From Geomicrobium sp. JCM 19038 (GTDB taxonomy: Bacteria; Bacillota; Bacilli; Bacillales; Marinococcaceae), in the NCBI RefSeq assembly GCF_000698125.1, contig NZ_BAXA01000003.1, positions 124,001 to 188,000 on the forward strand: a stretch of DNA of 64,000 nt. Reading direction: 5' to 3'. The translations under genes were made by a program, and so were the position numbers. Under the pieces are notes generated by a model, which saw nothing but the letters and a program-made list of their open reading frames with translations, was not told where the DNA came from and ran no database searches. Below, piece after piece: positions 51,478-62,009 of this stretch; the stretch's first letter is position 1; each line of letters starts with the position of its first letter.

Positions 51478-53845
51478 TGTCGCTGCGGGAGGTGTCGATC
51501 GACCGTTTGACTATCGTTTAAAAGACGCTCATCTTGGCGTAGCAGCACCGGGGATGCGTGTGCTCGTCCCGTTCGGGAAACGTAAACTAACAGGAATTAT
51601 CGTTGAATTATCCGACACAGCATCCGTGAAAAACGTCAAGTCTATTAGTGAACTGTTAGACGTCACACCAGTTCTTAGTCCAGAACTTCTAGATTTAGGG
51701 AGTTGGCTTGCTAAAGAAACGACGTGTTTCCAAATCACAGCACTGTTTGCAATGATTCCTGCGGCGATGAGAGCAAAAGCACAAAAATTTCTCGTTTTAA
51801 ACGAGAAAGCAAATCACGTTGACGTTTCTGTTCAAGCGCTGTTCGGCCAACGAATCAAAATTCCATTCAAAGAAATTCCGGAGGATAAAACGATTTTAAA
51901 GGCCGTTTCTAGAGGGATTCAGGAAAATGTTCTGTCAGTGTATTATGAGCTAAAAGACGGTGCAAAGCATAAGGAGCAAAAGGCAGTAACAACGTTACAA
52001 AGCGCGCAACAACCGAAAACGACGAAACAACAAGAGACACTAGCGACGATTGAGCGAGTAGCAGATTCTGGCGCTGTTCCAGTCGCCACACTTATTAATG
52101 ATCATGGACTCAGTCGCTCAACGATTCAAACGCTCATCAAAAATGAATTTCTTGAGGAGCATCAAATCGTTATTGAACGCAATCCCTATGAACGCCAAGC
52201 TGGCGATGGGCGGGAAGCGAAGCGAACGCTCACCCATGATCAACACGTTGCGTATGAATCAATTCGTGACGCAGTTGAAGAACGATCATCGAAACCGATG
52301 CTGTTGCATGGAATTACCGGTAGCGGTAAGACGGAAGTGTATTTGCAAGCGATTGAACAAGTGCTAAAAGAAGGACGAGAAGCGATTGTGCTCGTCCCCG
52401 AGATTTCACTAACGCCACAAATGGTTGAACGGTTTAAGCGGCGATTCGGAGACCACGTTGCCGTGATGCATAGTGCGCTCTCAAGCGGAGAGCGGTATGA
52501 CGAGTGGATGAAGATTCACCGTAACGAAGTGCAAGTCGTTGTTGGAGCACGGTCTGCCGTGTTTGCGCCCTTTAACAACATTGGTTTAATCATTATTGAT
52601 GAAGAGCATGAAAGTAGTTACAAACAAGAAGATTATCCCCGTTATCATGCTCGAGAAGTGGCCATTTATCGTAGCCAAACGCACGAGTGTCCTGTCGTTC
52701 TCGGTAGTGCAACACCTTCTATGGAAAGCTTCGCTAGAGCAAAAAAAGACGTCTATACGTTACTTTCATTGCCAGAGCGTGTAAATAAAAAACCGCTTCC
52801 TGCCATTGAACTAATTGATATGAGAGACGAGCTTCGTGGTGGCAATCGGTCGGTATTTTCTAGTCAGTTGCTAGATAAAGTGAAAGACCGGTTAGCGAAA
52901 GAAGAGCAGATTGTCTTGTTTTTGAACCGGCGTGGGTTCTCGACGTTTGTGATGTGTAGAAGTTGTGGGTACGTTGGAGATTGCCCGCACTGTGAAATCT
53001 CCCTTACGTATCATCAACGGGGTAACCAGTTGAAGTGTCATTATTGTGGACATGAAGAGACGATGTATGAGGAGTGTCCAGCGTGTGAAAGTGAGCACAT
53101 TCGCTTCTTTGGAACAGGAACGCAAAAAGTCGAAGAGGAATTGCAAAAGCTATTACCAGAAGCGCGAATCATACGAATGGACAACGATACGACACGTAAG
53201 AAAGGTTCGCATGAAGCACTGTTAAAGCGATTTGGTAATCACGAGGCAGATATTCTACTCGGTACGCAGATGATTGCCAAAGGCTTGGATTTCCCAAAAA
53301 TTACATTGGCAGGCGTCTTAACTGCGGATACGCTCTTGAACTTACCAGATTTCAGAGCACCTGAACGAACGTTTCAGTTGTTAACGCAACTCGGTGGCCG
53401 AGCGGGGCGAGACAAGCGTGAAGGAGAAGTCGTCATCCAAACGTACACCCCAGAACATTATGCGATCCAGCACGCAAAAAGCCATGATTTTGAAGGTTTT
53501 TTTGCGTATGAGATGCAACAAAGGCGACAAGCAGGGTACCCGCCGTATTATTTCATCTGTTTAATTACATTTTCGCATGAAGAATTGCTCACGGCGATGA
53601 AAGCTGCTGAACGAGCGACTCGTTTTCTAAAGGAGCGTCTAAGTGATCAATCGGTCATCTTAGGGCCGACTCCGTCACCAATTAGTCGGATCAATGATAG
53701 ATATCGGACGCAATGCATGATAAAATACAAACGAGAACCTAATTTTTCGGAGATTCTCAGCGAACTATTTACTCATTACCAACAAGAAGTGCACAAAGAT
53801 AGTCGTTTTATGGCCATTGATCGCCATCCAAACATATTCATGTAG
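51455..53845 (+). CDS. priA: PriA, primosomal replication restart helicase
   Basis: 796 residues, intact. A 3'-5' superfamily 2 helicase that reloads the replisome at stalled forks. The GTG start at 51455 follows GAGGAGA by 6 bases and gives MYAKVIVDVAAGGVDRPFDY, the family N-terminus; an in-frame GTG at 51440 is part of that ribosome site. Walker A is HGITGSGKTEVY, the DEEH box is IIDEEHESSYKQEDYPRYHARE, and eight zinc-binding cysteines are seen between CRSCGYVGDCPHC and ECPAC. Confidence 0.95.
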   Translation: MYAKVIVDVAAGGVDRPFDYRLKDAHLGVAAPGMRVLVPFGKRKLTGIIVELSDTASVKNVKSISELLDVTPVLSPELLDLGSWLAKETTCFQITALFAMIPAAMRAKAQKFLVLNEKANHVDVSVQALFGQRIKIPFKEIPEDKTILKAVSRGIQENVLSVYYELKDGAKHKEQKAVTTLQSAQQPKTTKQQETLATIERVADSGAVPVATLINDHGLSRSTIQTLIKNEFLEEHQIVIERNPYERQAGDGREAKRTLTHDQHVAYESIRDAVEERSSKPMLLHGITGSGKTEVYLQAIEQVLKEGREAIVLVPEISLTPQMVERFKRRFGDHVAVMHSALSSGERYDEWMKIHRNEVQVVVGARSAVFAPFNNIGLIIIDEEHESSYKQEDYPRYHAREVAIYRSQTHECPVVLGSATPSMESFARAKKDVYTLLSLPERVNKKPLPAIELIDMRDELRGGNRSVFSSQLLDKVKDRLAKEEQIVLFLNRRGFSTFVMCRSCGYVGDCPHCEISLTYHQRGNQLKCHYCGHEETMYEECPACESEHIRFFGTGTQKVEEELQKLLPEARIIRMDNDTTRKKGSHEALLKRFGNHEADILLGTQMIAKGLDFPKITLAGVLTADTLLNLPDFRAPERTFQLLTQLGGRAGRDKREGEVVIQTYTPEHYAIQHAKSHDFEGFFAYEMQQRRQAGYPPYYFICLITFSHEELLTAMKAAERATRFLKERLSDQSVILGPTPSPISRINDRYRTQCMIKYKREPNFSEILSELFTHYQQEVHKDSRFMAIDRHPNIFM

Positions 53846-53868
53846 CCCCCACAACGTTGGGGGTTTTT
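53846..53868 (+). terminator. Terminator after priA
   Basis: CCCCCA (53846-53851) / TGGGGG (53858-53863), followed by TTTTT. The usual def gene is missing between priA and fmt; this hairpin occupies the short gap. Confidence 0.75.
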
Positions 53869-53901
53869 GCACGACAGTAAGGTTTGAAAGGATAGATAAG
53901 T

Positions 53902-54852
53902 ATGAAAATCGTTTTTATGGGAACACCTGATTTTGCTGTACCTGTGCTTTCTATGCTCGTTGAAGAAGGTCATAATGTCATCCGTGTCGTCACTCAACCC
54001 GATCGTCCGAAGGGACGCAAAAGAGAGCTCATTAAAACGCCTGTGAAAGTTGAAGCTGAGCAACATGACATCCCGGTGTTTCAACCAGAGAAACTTCGTG
54101 ATAAAGAAGCGGTAGAACAAGCCATCGAAGGAAATCCTGATTTGATTGTAACTGCTGCTTACGGTCAACTTTTGCCAGAGTCGATTTTAACAGCTCCAAA
54201 ATACGGTGCGGTGAACGTTCACGCTTCACTGTTGCCGGCTTATCGTGGAGGCGCTCCGATCCATCAGTCCATCATCGATGGACAAAAAGAAACTGGCGTG
54301 ACCATCATGTATATGGTGAAGCGATTGGATGCAGGAGATATGCTTCTTCAAGAAGCCATCAACATTGAAGAAGACGATACAGTTGGAACGATGCATGACA
54401 AGCTAAGTGCGCTCGGTGCGAAGCTCTTAAAAGAAACGTTGCCACATCTTGAAAATGGAACGGTTCAACCGGTACAACAAGATGAAGAAAAGGTAACGTA
54501 TGCACCGAACATCGCTCGTGGTGCAGAACGTATTGATTGGACGAAATCTGCCCAAGCTGTTCATAACCAAATTCGTGGTATGAACCCATGGCCGGTTGCT
54601 TTTACGACGTGGAATGGTCAGTCGCTTAAATTATGGAAGTCTGAGCTTAGTGATCACAACTTTGATGCAAATCCTGGAACGGTTGTGGAACGTGAGCAAG
54701 ATTCATTTACCGTTGTGGCGGGAGACCATCAAGGGGTAAAGTTACTTCTCGTCCAACCAGCAGGCAAAAAAGCCATGGAAGCCTCTGATTTTCTTAGAGG
54801 AAAAGGCCAATCCTTAAACGTTGGAGATGTACTCAAAGATGACAAAGAATGA
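53902..54852 (+). CDS. fmt: Methionyl-tRNA formyltransferase
   Basis: 316 residues. Formylates initiator Met-tRNA using 10-formyl-THF. KIVFMGTPDFAVPVL is the N-terminal signature. The catalytic Asn-His-Asp are in VNVHASLLPAYRGGAPI and MYMVKRLDAGDML. A C-terminal OB-like domain includes IRGMNPWPVAFT. ATG 53902 follows GAAAGGATAG. Its last 14 bases overlap the rsmB start. Confidence 0.95.
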   Translation: MKIVFMGTPDFAVPVLSMLVEEGHNVIRVVTQPDRPKGRKRELIKTPVKVEAEQHDIPVFQPEKLRDKEAVEQAIEGNPDLIVTAAYGQLLPESILTAPKYGAVNVHASLLPAYRGGAPIHQSIIDGQKETGVTIMYMVKRLDAGDMLLQEAINIEEDDTVGTMHDKLSALGAKLLKETLPHLENGTVQPVQQDEEKVTYAPNIARGAERIDWTKSAQAVHNQIRGMNPWPVAFTTWNGQSLKLWKSELSDHNFDANPGTVVEREQDSFTVVAGDHQGVKLLLVQPAGKKAMEASDFLRGKGQSLNVGDVLKDDKE

Positions 54853-56198
54853 AAACCCACGTTACGTGGCAGCAAAAACGCTCCAAGCCGTGTTCTTCAA
54901 AGGGGCCTATAGCATCTAGCACTTGATGAACAACTTAAAACCCATCAGTTATCGGCTGTGGATCAACGGTTTGTAACAGAGGTGGTTTATGGTACGATAA
55001 AACGATTGAATACGATTGATTATCTTTTAAATGGTGTAATGAAAAACAAAGTCCACAAAAGTGATCAACGAATTCAAGTCATTCTACGAATGGCAGTTTA
55101 CCAAATGTTTTATTTGGATCGCATTCCCGAACGAGCAGCAATTCACGAAGCAGTTGAGCTTTCAAAACAATGGGGGAGAGTTGGTCTTAAAGGTTTAATC
55201 AACGGCGTTTTACGTTCGTTGTCAAGACAAGGGCTTCCTGACTTTTCTTCCATTACACCAAGTTCTAAACGAATTGCGATTGAAACATCTCACCCAGAAT
55301 GGCTCGTTAACCGTTGGATCAACGCTTACGGTGAAGAAGAAACGATGCGTTTATGTGCAACGAACAGCGAACGGGGTAAAACGACGATTCGAGTGAATTT
55401 AAGGGTTACGACTGTAGAAGCTGTTCAAACAGAGCTTTTGGAAGAAGGAATTGAAACGGTTAAAGGTGAACTAGCGACAGAGAGCTTGATCGTCACAAAG
55501 GGCGTCGTCACAAAAAGTGCCGCGTTCAAAGAAGGACGACTTAGCATTCAAGATGAAAGCTCCATGCTCGTGGCAAGAGCACTAAACCCAAAACCTTCGA
55601 TGAAGATGTTGGATACGTGTGCAGCTCCAGGCGGTAAAACGATGCATGCTGCCGAATTAATGAACGATGAGGCGAGATTATTGCCAATGATGTGCATGCT
55701 CATAAAAAGCGTCTGATTGAAAAAGAAGCAAACCGACTGCAACTTTCAATTGTTCATGCAACGACTGAAGACGCGGTGAATCTTGCTAAAACGTATCAAG
55801 ATGTGCGGTTTGATCGTATTTTAGTTGATGCCCCGTGTAGTGGACTTGGCGTGCTTCGAAGTAAGCCAGACATTAAATGGAATACAGATGAAAAAGAGAT
55901 TCGGAAATTGCCAGCATTACAGCTTGATATTCTAAACGCTGCGTCCAAACTGCTTAAAGATGACGGAGTGCTCGTATATAGCACGTGTACGATTTTGCCA
56001 GAAGAGAACGAACACGTCGTTCAAGAGTTTCTAAAGAACAATGAAGACTTTACTCACGATGAATCATTACAAGAACGAATAAAGATACAAAGTAAAAATC
56101 AAGGATATACAACGATCTTGCCACATCAATATGGCAGTGACGGATTTTTTATTTGTGCAATGAAGAAGGGAAGTGCTCGTCATGGAAACGAGAACTAA
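54839..56198 (+). CDS. rsmB: RsmB, 16S rRNA m5C967 methyltransferase (two frameshifts)
   Basis: About 453 residues after repair. ATG 54839, 10 bases after GGAGATG, lies inside the end of fmt. The N-terminal NusB-like domain (residues about 5-140) includes [19 protein letters not shown]. The Rossmann methyltransferase carries [33 protein letters not shown] and [13 protein letters not shown], with both catalytic cysteines. The frame is broken at 54914 (one extra A gives GAYSNLALDEQL) and at 55671-55672 (one extra G gives [13 protein letters not shown]). It overlaps rlmN. Confidence 0.92.
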
Positions 56199-57279
56199 AA
56201 AGCGAGATATTACGAAAACAGCAACAGATGGAAAACGATCAATTCTTTCATTAACGTTTGAGCAATGGGAAGAATGGATGAAAGAAAACAAAGAACCAAA
56301 GTTCCGTGCAAAGCAAATTTTTGAATGGTTGTATCGGAAGCGTGTCGAATCAATTGATGAAATGACCAATCTATCGATTACACTTCGAGATAAACTAAAA
56401 GAAGAATTTCGATTTACGAGGTTAAAAGAAGTGCTTCGTCAAACATCTGTTGACGGTACAGAAAAGTTTCTTTTTGAGTTACACGATGGATACTCAATCG
56501 AGACTGTATTAATGCGTCATGATTACGGAAACAGCATTTGTGTAACAACACAAGTTGGGTGTCGTCTTGGGTGTACGTTTTGTGCATCAACTCTCGGTGG
56601 CTTAAAGCGAAATCTTGAAGCGGGTGAAATTACAGCACAAGTATTAGACGTGCAACGTGCCCTTGATGCAAAAGGTGAGCGAGTCGACTCAATTGTCGTG
56701 ATGGGTATTGGTGAGCCATTTGATAACTATGAGAATCTAATGGGCTTTCTTAGAGCAGTGAATCATGATGAAGGACTTAACATTGGTGCTCGTCACATTA
56801 CGGTCTCAACGAGTGGAATGGTGCCTAAAATCTACAAATTTGCTGATGAAGGAATGCAAATCAATTTTGCGATTTCCCTCCATGCGCCAAACGATGAAAT
56901 CCGCGGTCGCTTAATGCCGATTAACAAAGCATTCCCAGTGAAAAAGCTAATGGAGTCAATTAAGTATTACCAAAAGACGACGAAGCGTCGTGTTACATTT
57001 GAGTACGGTCTATTTGGTAAGGTGAACGACCAAGTTGAGCATGCTGAAGAGTTAGCTGAGCTCATTAAAGACCTTAAATGTCACGTGAACCTCATTCCGG
57101 TTAATGACGTTGTTGAGCGTGATTATGTGCGTACGAGCCGCGAAGATATTTTTGAATTTGAACGTACGTTAAAAGAAAAAGGAGTACTCGTCACAATCCG
57201 TCGTGAACAAGGGCATGATATTGATGCTGCTTGCGGACAATTACGCGCAAAAGAACGCGCTGAAGAAACGAAGGTGTGA
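56182..57279 (+). CDS. rlmN: RlmN, 23S rRNA A2503 / tRNA A37 C2-methyltransferase
   Basis: A 365-residue radical SAM enzyme. The iron-sulfur cluster motif is C-x3-C-x2-C in [11 protein letters not shown], and catalytic cysteines are expected there and in the C-terminal [20 protein letters not shown] and [13 protein letters not shown] are conserved. ATG 56182 lies 9 bases after GAAGGGAAG; the GTG at 56173 is too close to it. The stop is followed by the prpC start within 3 bases. Confidence 0.95.
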   Translation: METRTKKRDITKTATDGKRSILSLTFEQWEEWMKENKEPKFRAKQIFEWLYRKRVESIDEMTNLSITLRDKLKEEFRFTRLKEVLRQTSVDGTEKFLFELHDGYSIETVLMRHDYGNSICVTTQVGCRLGCTFCASTLGGLKRNLEAGEITAQVLDVQRALDAKGERVDSIVVMGIGEPFDNYENLMGFLRAVNHDEGLNIGARHITVSTSGMVPKIYKFADEGMQINFAISLHAPNDEIRGRLMPINKAFPVKKLMESIKYYQKTTKRRVTFEYGLFGKVNDQVEHAEELAELIKDLKCHVNLIPVNDVVERDYVRTSREDIFEFERTLKEKGVLVTIRREQGHDIDAACGQLRAKERAEETKV

Positions 57280-57281
57280 GT

Positions 57282-58022
57282 GTGAAAGTTGAGCTTCGAA
57301 GTGATGTAGGTAAGATGAGAGAACATAATGAAGATGTATGTGATTATTTTCTCTCAGATGATCTTCTTCTCGCAGTTGTAGCTGATGGCATGGGTGGCCA
57401 TAAAGCTGGAGATGTTGCGAGTGAACTTGCCATTCAAACGTTAAGAGAAGCATGGAAGAAACAAGCACCACATGCAACAGAAGAAGCCATGACATCATGG
57501 CTTCTTCATACGATTACAGACGCAAATAAACGCATCTATGAGCAATCGCTGACGAATACAGAAATGCGTGGCATGGGTACGACGATTGTCTGTGCACTCA
57601 TAACCGAATCTGAAATGATTAGTGCTCACGTTGGTGATAGCCGCTTATACGTAAAAAAAGAACACCATATCTCACAAGTGACTCATGACCATACACTCGT
57701 AAATGAACTTTACCGTCAAGGTCAGATTTCAGAAGAAGAAGCCAAAAATCACCCACAAAAAAATGTCGTCACACGCGCACTCGGCACAGAGAACCAGTGT
57801 AACATTGATGTGTTGCAGCATGAATTAAGCGATACGGACACCATTATTTTGTGTTCGGATGGGCTTAGCGACAAGCTATCAAACGATGATTTCGACGTTG
57901 TCTTAAATCAAGATAATCGTTTAGAAGATAAAGCCGATCAACTATTGCAACTTGCTCTTGACCGTGGTGGCGAAGACAACATTACGTTCATTCTCATAGA
58001 CAAGGGAGCGAACGAACTATGA
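57282..58022 (+). CDS. prpC: PrpC, PP2C-type phosphoprotein phosphatase
   Basis: 246 residues. A metal-dependent Ser/Thr phosphatase that reverses PrkC phosphorylation. PP2C motifs: RQHNED-type (MREHNEDVCD), AVVADGMGGHKAGDVAS, SAHVGDSRLY, CSDGLSDKLS and GGEDNITFILI. GTG 57282 follows AAGGTGTGA with good spacing. The stop overlaps the prkC ATG by four bases, the standard pairing of phosphatase and kinase. Confidence 0.95.
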   Translation: MKVELRSDVGKMREHNEDVCDYFLSDDLLLAVVADGMGGHKAGDVASELAIQTLREAWKKQAPHATEEAMTSWLLHTITDANKRIYEQSLTNTEMRGMGTTIVCALITESEMISAHVGDSRLYVKKEHHISQVTHDHTLVNELYRQGQISEEEAKNHPQKNVVTRALGTENQCNIDVLQHELSDTDTIILCSDGLSDKLSNDDFDVVLNQDNRLEDKADQLLQLALDRGGEDNITFILIDKGANEL

Positions 58023-59979
58023 TAGGGTCACGGATTGACGGTCGTTATGAAGTCATTGAAGCCATCGGTGGTGGCGGAATGGCAAACGTTTACCGAGCGC
58101 GAGATGTTATTTTAGAGCGTGATGTTGCTGTGAAGGTTTTACAACCTCAATATACACACGACGAAGCATTTATACGTAGGTTTAGACGTGAAGCTCAGGC
58201 GGCGACCAGCTTAATTCATCCAACGTTGTTGACATTTATGATGTTGGTGAAGAAGATCAAACGTTTTACATCGTGATGGAATACGTTGGTGGCAGTACAT
58301 TAAAAGAAAAAATAGTTCGAGAAGGTGCACTTCCGTTTCAAGAAGTACTCCAAATCTTTGATCAAATTTCTTCAGCGATTGCGTATGCCCATGACCAAGG
58401 AATTGTTCACCGTGACGTTAAGCCACACAACATCCTTCTTGATGAAGATGGCACGGTAAAAGTAACGGATTTTGGGATTGCAAGAGCGGCCTCAGCGGCG
58501 ACGATTACACATACGAATTCTGTCCTCGGTTCTGTTCATTATTTATCTCCTGAACAAGCACGTGGTGGGGCGGTTACGTTAAAAGCGGACATTTATGCTT
58601 TAGGCGTTGTGCTTTATGAAATGATTACCGGGACATTGCCGTTTGATGCAGATTCTGCGGTTTCAATTGCACTCAAACATTTGCAAGAGAAGATTCCGAA
58701 CGCAAAAGCGTTGCGCCCTGATTTACCAGAGAGCATGAACAATATCATTCGTAGAGCGACTGCGAAAGATCCGTTGTTGCGTTATGAGACGGTACACGAC
58801 ATGTTGCATGATGCAAAAACGGCGTTGTTACCAGAACGGATGAATGAGGCGCCACTTGAACTTGATGATCAAAGTGAAGAAGAAACAAAAGTGCTACCCG
58901 TATTAAGCGATCAACAATCTTCTGAAGAAACAATTGTCGCTCCAAGTGAACAAACAGACCAACAAGAAAATGATACAAAAGCAAATGAGCCTAAGAAAAA
59001 GTCAAAACGTAAGCGTTGGTTGTTTCCATTACTCGCATTTCTAATCATTGTACCGACAGCGCTCGTGCTAGGATTTATGGTCATTCCGTCTTGGTTTGCT
59101 GTAGACGAAGTGCAAGTGCCTGATGTTGTTGGTACGAATTACGAAGAAGCAGAACAGTTGTTAGAAGAGCATGAACTAATCGTTACAATTGAGCGAGAAT
59201 ATCACGATGAAGTTGAACGTGATGTTGTCTATTACCAAGACCCAAGAGCGGGAAGAAATGTGAAAGTTGAAAGTGCGATTACACTTCGAGTGAGTGATGG
59301 TCCGGAAACGGTTGAAATGCAAGACTTAACAGGAATGAGTGTAGAGGATGCGCTTGATCTTCTTGAAGAACTAGACATAGACGTTGAGATGACGAGTGAG
59401 CCTTCTGATGAGCAACCACCAGGGTACGTCATCAGCCAGACACCTGAGGCTGGTGATGAGGTCATTCAAGACGAGCTATCGGTTCAACTCGTATACAGTG
59501 AAACACCACAAATGACACTCGGAGACCTTACAGGATCGAGTGAGCAAGCGGTGCGTAATTACCTTGAATCTCATCAATTGTCAGGTTCATTTGATCGTGA
59601 ATACTCAGAAACTGTGCCAGAAGGGCAAGTGATTACTCATGAGCCAGGACCGTACGTTACGATTGATGAAGGGTCTGACGTGACATTCGTGATTTCTAAT
59701 GGTGAACCGCCTGTCGAAGAGGAAGAAACGCAAACTCGCTATGCGGAGATCCCCGTAAATGTGACCGACCCAGAAGCTGGACAGTCGTATGACATTCGCA
59801 TTGAATTTACAGATAGAACGACAGGGGACGACCCAGAAATTTTCGTTGAGGAAGAGATAACAGAATCGACCGAATATCTCGTTCCTTTTGAAGTGAGCAA
59901 GAGTATACCGGGGACGTACGCGTTGTATATTAACGACGAAGAAATGCAATCCAATACGCTAGAGTTCGAAGAAGACTAA
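58019..59979 (+). CDS. prkC: PrkC, membrane Ser/Thr kinase with PASTA repeats (one frameshift)
   Basis: About 653 residues after repair. A cytoplasmic Hanks-type kinase (G loop IGGGGMANVY, VHRDVKPHNILLDEDG, VTDFGIARA), an acidic juxtamembrane linker, one membrane helix (about residues 340-362), three extracellular PASTA domains and an Ig-like C-terminal domain. PrkC senses muropeptides in dormant spores and regulates wall metabolism. The frame breaks at 58222-58223; one extra A restores HPNVVDIYDVGEEDQTFY. It overlaps prpC at its start and is followed 12 bases later by rsgA. Confidence 0.93.
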
Positions 59980-59991
59980 GGAGGAGATTCG

Positions 59992-60855
59992 TTGCAAGCA
60001 GGCCAAATTATAAAAGCCGTCGGTGGATTCTACGATGTTTTACATGATGGAGAGGTTACGCGTTGTCGGGCACGTGGATTGTTTCGTAAGCAGAAGATTA
60101 AACCGCTCGTTGGTGACTTTGTCACGTTTGAAGAGGAATATGTTCAAACGGTCGAATCGAGATCAAATGAGATGCATCGTCCACCGATTGCCAATGTCAA
60201 TCAAGCACTACTCGTTATGTCTTCGACGAAACCGGAGTTTAGTACGTATTTACTAGATCGATTGCTCGTCCATACAGAAGCGATGGAAGTTGAATCGGTC
60301 ATCATCATTTCGAAAATGGACCTTGCAAGTGAAGAAATAAAGCGAGAAGTTCAAAGCAAAGCAAGTCGATATGAATCACTCGGTTATACAGTCGTTTATA
60401 CGCCAGGTGATGACGATCTTGACGTTATTCGAGAACAATTGAAAAACCGCACCACCGTCGTTGCGGGGCAGTCTGGCGTTGGTAAATCAACGCTATTAAA
60501 TCGTGTTGATGTCTCATTAGACCTGCAAACAGGTGAAATCTCGCAACAATTATCAAGGGGGAAACATACGACGCGTCACGTTGAGTTATTGCAAACGTGT
60601 GGAGGTCAAGTCGCAGATACTCCCGGCTTTAGCTCCCTTGATTTTACGGGGATTGACCTTGATGTTTTGGCAGATAGCTTTCTTGAAATCTATGAGGTGT
60701 CCAAAGATTGTAAGTACCGAGGCTGTACGCATCGCAGAGAAGATGGTTGTGCAGTAAAGGCTGCGGTTGAAACCGATGAAATTGCACCGTATCGATACGA
60801 CAATTATTTGGCATTTTACAACGAAAAAGAAGAAGAAGAAAAGCGGAGGTTTTAA
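59992..60855 (+). CDS. rsgA: RsgA (CpgA), circularly permuted ribosome-assembly GTPase
   Basis: 287 residues. Acts late in 30S subunit assembly. An OB fold is at the N-terminus (KAVGGFYDVLHDGEVTRCRARG). The GTPase motifs occur in permuted order: ISKMDL (G4), GQSGVGKSTLLN (G1), DTPGFSSLD (G3). The C-terminal zinc knuckle has CKYRGCTHRREDGCAV. TTG 59992 follows AAGGAGGAG. Its neighbours prkC and rpe are as in B. subtilis. Confidence 0.95.
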   Translation: MQAGQIIKAVGGFYDVLHDGEVTRCRARGLFRKQKIKPLVGDFVTFEEEYVQTVESRSNEMHRPPIANVNQALLVMSSTKPEFSTYLLDRLLVHTEAMEVESVIIISKMDLASEEIKREVQSKASRYESLGYTVVYTPGDDDLDVIREQLKNRTTVVAGQSGVGKSTLLNRVDVSLDLQTGEISQQLSRGKHTTRHVELLQTCGGQVADTPGFSSLDFTGIDLDVLADSFLEIYEVSKDCKYRGCTHRREDGCAVKAAVETDEIAPYRYDNYLAFYNEKEEEEKRRF

Positions 60856-60859
60856 CACA

Positions 60860-61507
60860 ATGGCAATGATCGCACCGTCAATCCTTTCAGCGGATTTTAA
60901 ACAACTAGGCAACGACATCGAGGCAGTGAGCAATGCGGACTATATCCATGTAGACGTAATGGACGGAAAGTTCGTTCCTAACATTACAATTGGTCCTCTC
61001 ATTGTTGATGCGGCAAAACGCTCAACATCACTACCACTTGATGTTCATTTAATGATTGAAGATCCAGATCGGTACGTTGAAGACTTTGTCAAAGCCGGCG
61101 CAGACATCATTACGGTTCATGTAGAAGCATGTACTCACTTGCACCGGACGATTCAACTCATTAAAAGCCATGGTGTTAAAGCGGGGGTTGCTTTAAATCC
61201 ACATACTCCAGTAGCGATGATTCAACATGTGATTGAAGACGTAGACCTCGTCTTGTTAATGACGGTTAACCCTGGGTTTGGTGGGCAAAGTTTTATTCAA
61301 GCTGTGTTACCTAAGATTGCTGAAGTACGTAAATTTGCAAATGAAGTGAACGAAGAGTTGCTTATTGAAGTTGACGGAGGCGTTAACGAAGAAACGGCAA
61401 AACAATGTGTAGAACACGGAGCAAATTTGCTCGTGGCAGGTTCACACATTTATAAACAAAGTGACCGCAAGCAGGCGGTGGAACGGCTTAAAAGCATAAC
61501 CGAGTAA
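60860..61507 (+). CDS. rpe: Ribulose-phosphate 3-epimerase
   Basis: 215 residues. Interconverts ribulose 5-phosphate and xylulose 5-phosphate. The TIM barrel carries APSILSADF, HVDVMDGKFVPNITIGP, MTVNPGFGGQSF and EVDGGVNEET. ATG 60860 follows CGGAGGT; an upstream open frame overlaps rsgA and is not coding. In B. subtilis thiN follows; here it is absent and spoVM comes next. Confidence 0.95.
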   Translation: MAMIAPSILSADFKQLGNDIEAVSNADYIHVDVMDGKFVPNITIGPLIVDAAKRSTSLPLDVHLMIEDPDRYVEDFVKAGADIITVHVEACTHLHRTIQLIKSHGVKAGVALNPHTPVAMIQHVIEDVDLVLLMTVNPGFGGQSFIQAVLPKIAEVRKFANEVNEELLIEVDGGVNEETAKQCVEHGANLLVAGSHIYKQSDRKQAVERLKSITE

Positions 61508-61525
61508 TTTTTTATAAAAACGATG

Positions 61526-61554
61526 TACTATTTCCTTCTGGGTGAATATACATA
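61526..61554 (+). promoter_or_regulatory. Possible sigma-E promoter of spoVM
   Basis: TACTATT (61526-61532; 6 of 7 to KMATATT), 14 bases, TATACATA (61547-61554; core ATACA matches CATACAMT). B. subtilis spoVM is transcribed by sigma-E in the mother cell. The -10 match is partial. Confidence 0.35.
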
Positions 61555-61622
61555 TAGAAGAATCCGTATGTGCCCGTCAGTGTTTGTCTTCGGAAAAAGC
61601 TGGCCTTCAAGGAGGAATTGGA

Positions 61623-61703
61623 ATGAAATTTTATACGATTAAGCTTCCGAAGTTTTTAGGTGGGGTTGTTCGCGCGATGCTGAACTCATTTAAAAAAGAG
61701 TAA
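61623..61703 (+). CDS. spoVM: SpoVM, spore-coat anchoring peptide
   Basis: A 26-residue peptide that starts MKFYTIKLPKFLGG and ends FKKE, almost identical to B. subtilis SpoVM. It is an amphipathic helix that sits on the convex forespore membrane and recruits SpoIVA to build the coat. ATG 61623 follows AAGGAGG. The essential proline (KLPK) is present. The small size is normal and the gene is easily missed by automated calling. A terminator follows. Confidence 0.95.
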   Translation: MKFYTIKLPKFLGGVVRAMLNSFKKE

Positions 61704-61715
61704 CCCCCAAAAAAG

Positions 61716-61747
61716 AAAAGCACCGCTAAGCGGAGCTTTTTCTTTTT
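61716..61747 (+). terminator. Terminator after spoVM
   Basis: AAAAGC-A-CCGC / GCGG-A-GCTTTT with loop TAA and one internal A-A mismatch, followed by TTTCTTTTTTT. Confidence 0.82.
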
Positions 61748-61756
61748 TTCATTTTA

Positions 61757-61799
61757 TAAAAACCGGTAAGTAGCGCTTAGACGCGCTCTACTTTACCGG
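61757..61799 (-). terminator. Terminator overlapping the 3' end of rpmB
   Basis: On the minus strand CCGGTAAAGTAG (61799-61788) pairs with CTACTTACCGG (61773-61763), with one bulged A, and is followed by TTTTTAT. The stem includes the last codons of rpmB. Confidence 0.75.
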
Positions 61800-61965
61800 C
61801 TTTCAACGCTTTTGCAGATACATATACTCGTTTAGGTTTCCCGTCAACTAGAATACGAACCTTTTGGACATTTGCGCCCCAACGGCGTTTTGACGAGTTG
61901 TTCGCGTGGGAACGGTTATTACCGCTTGATGGTCCACGACCCGTAACAAAACATTTACGTGCCAT
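61777..61965 (-). CDS. rpmB: Ribosomal protein L28
   Basis: 62 residues. A 50S subunit protein. [20 protein letters not shown] is the L28 N-terminus, and [12 protein letters not shown] follows. The ATG at 61965 lies 6 bases after AAGGAGGG; the frame is open further upstream, but without a ribosome site. Only one Cys is visible, so this is a non-zinc form. It is transcribed on the opposite strand from its neighbours, as in B. subtilis. Confidence 0.96.
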   Translation of the reverse strand: MARKCFVTGRGPSSGNNRSHANNSSKRRWGANVQKVRILVDGKPKRVYVSAKALKAGKVERV

Positions 61966-62009
61966 CAGAATCCCTCCTTTATTTACTTCTCCCTTACTTG
62001 CACTCGAAC

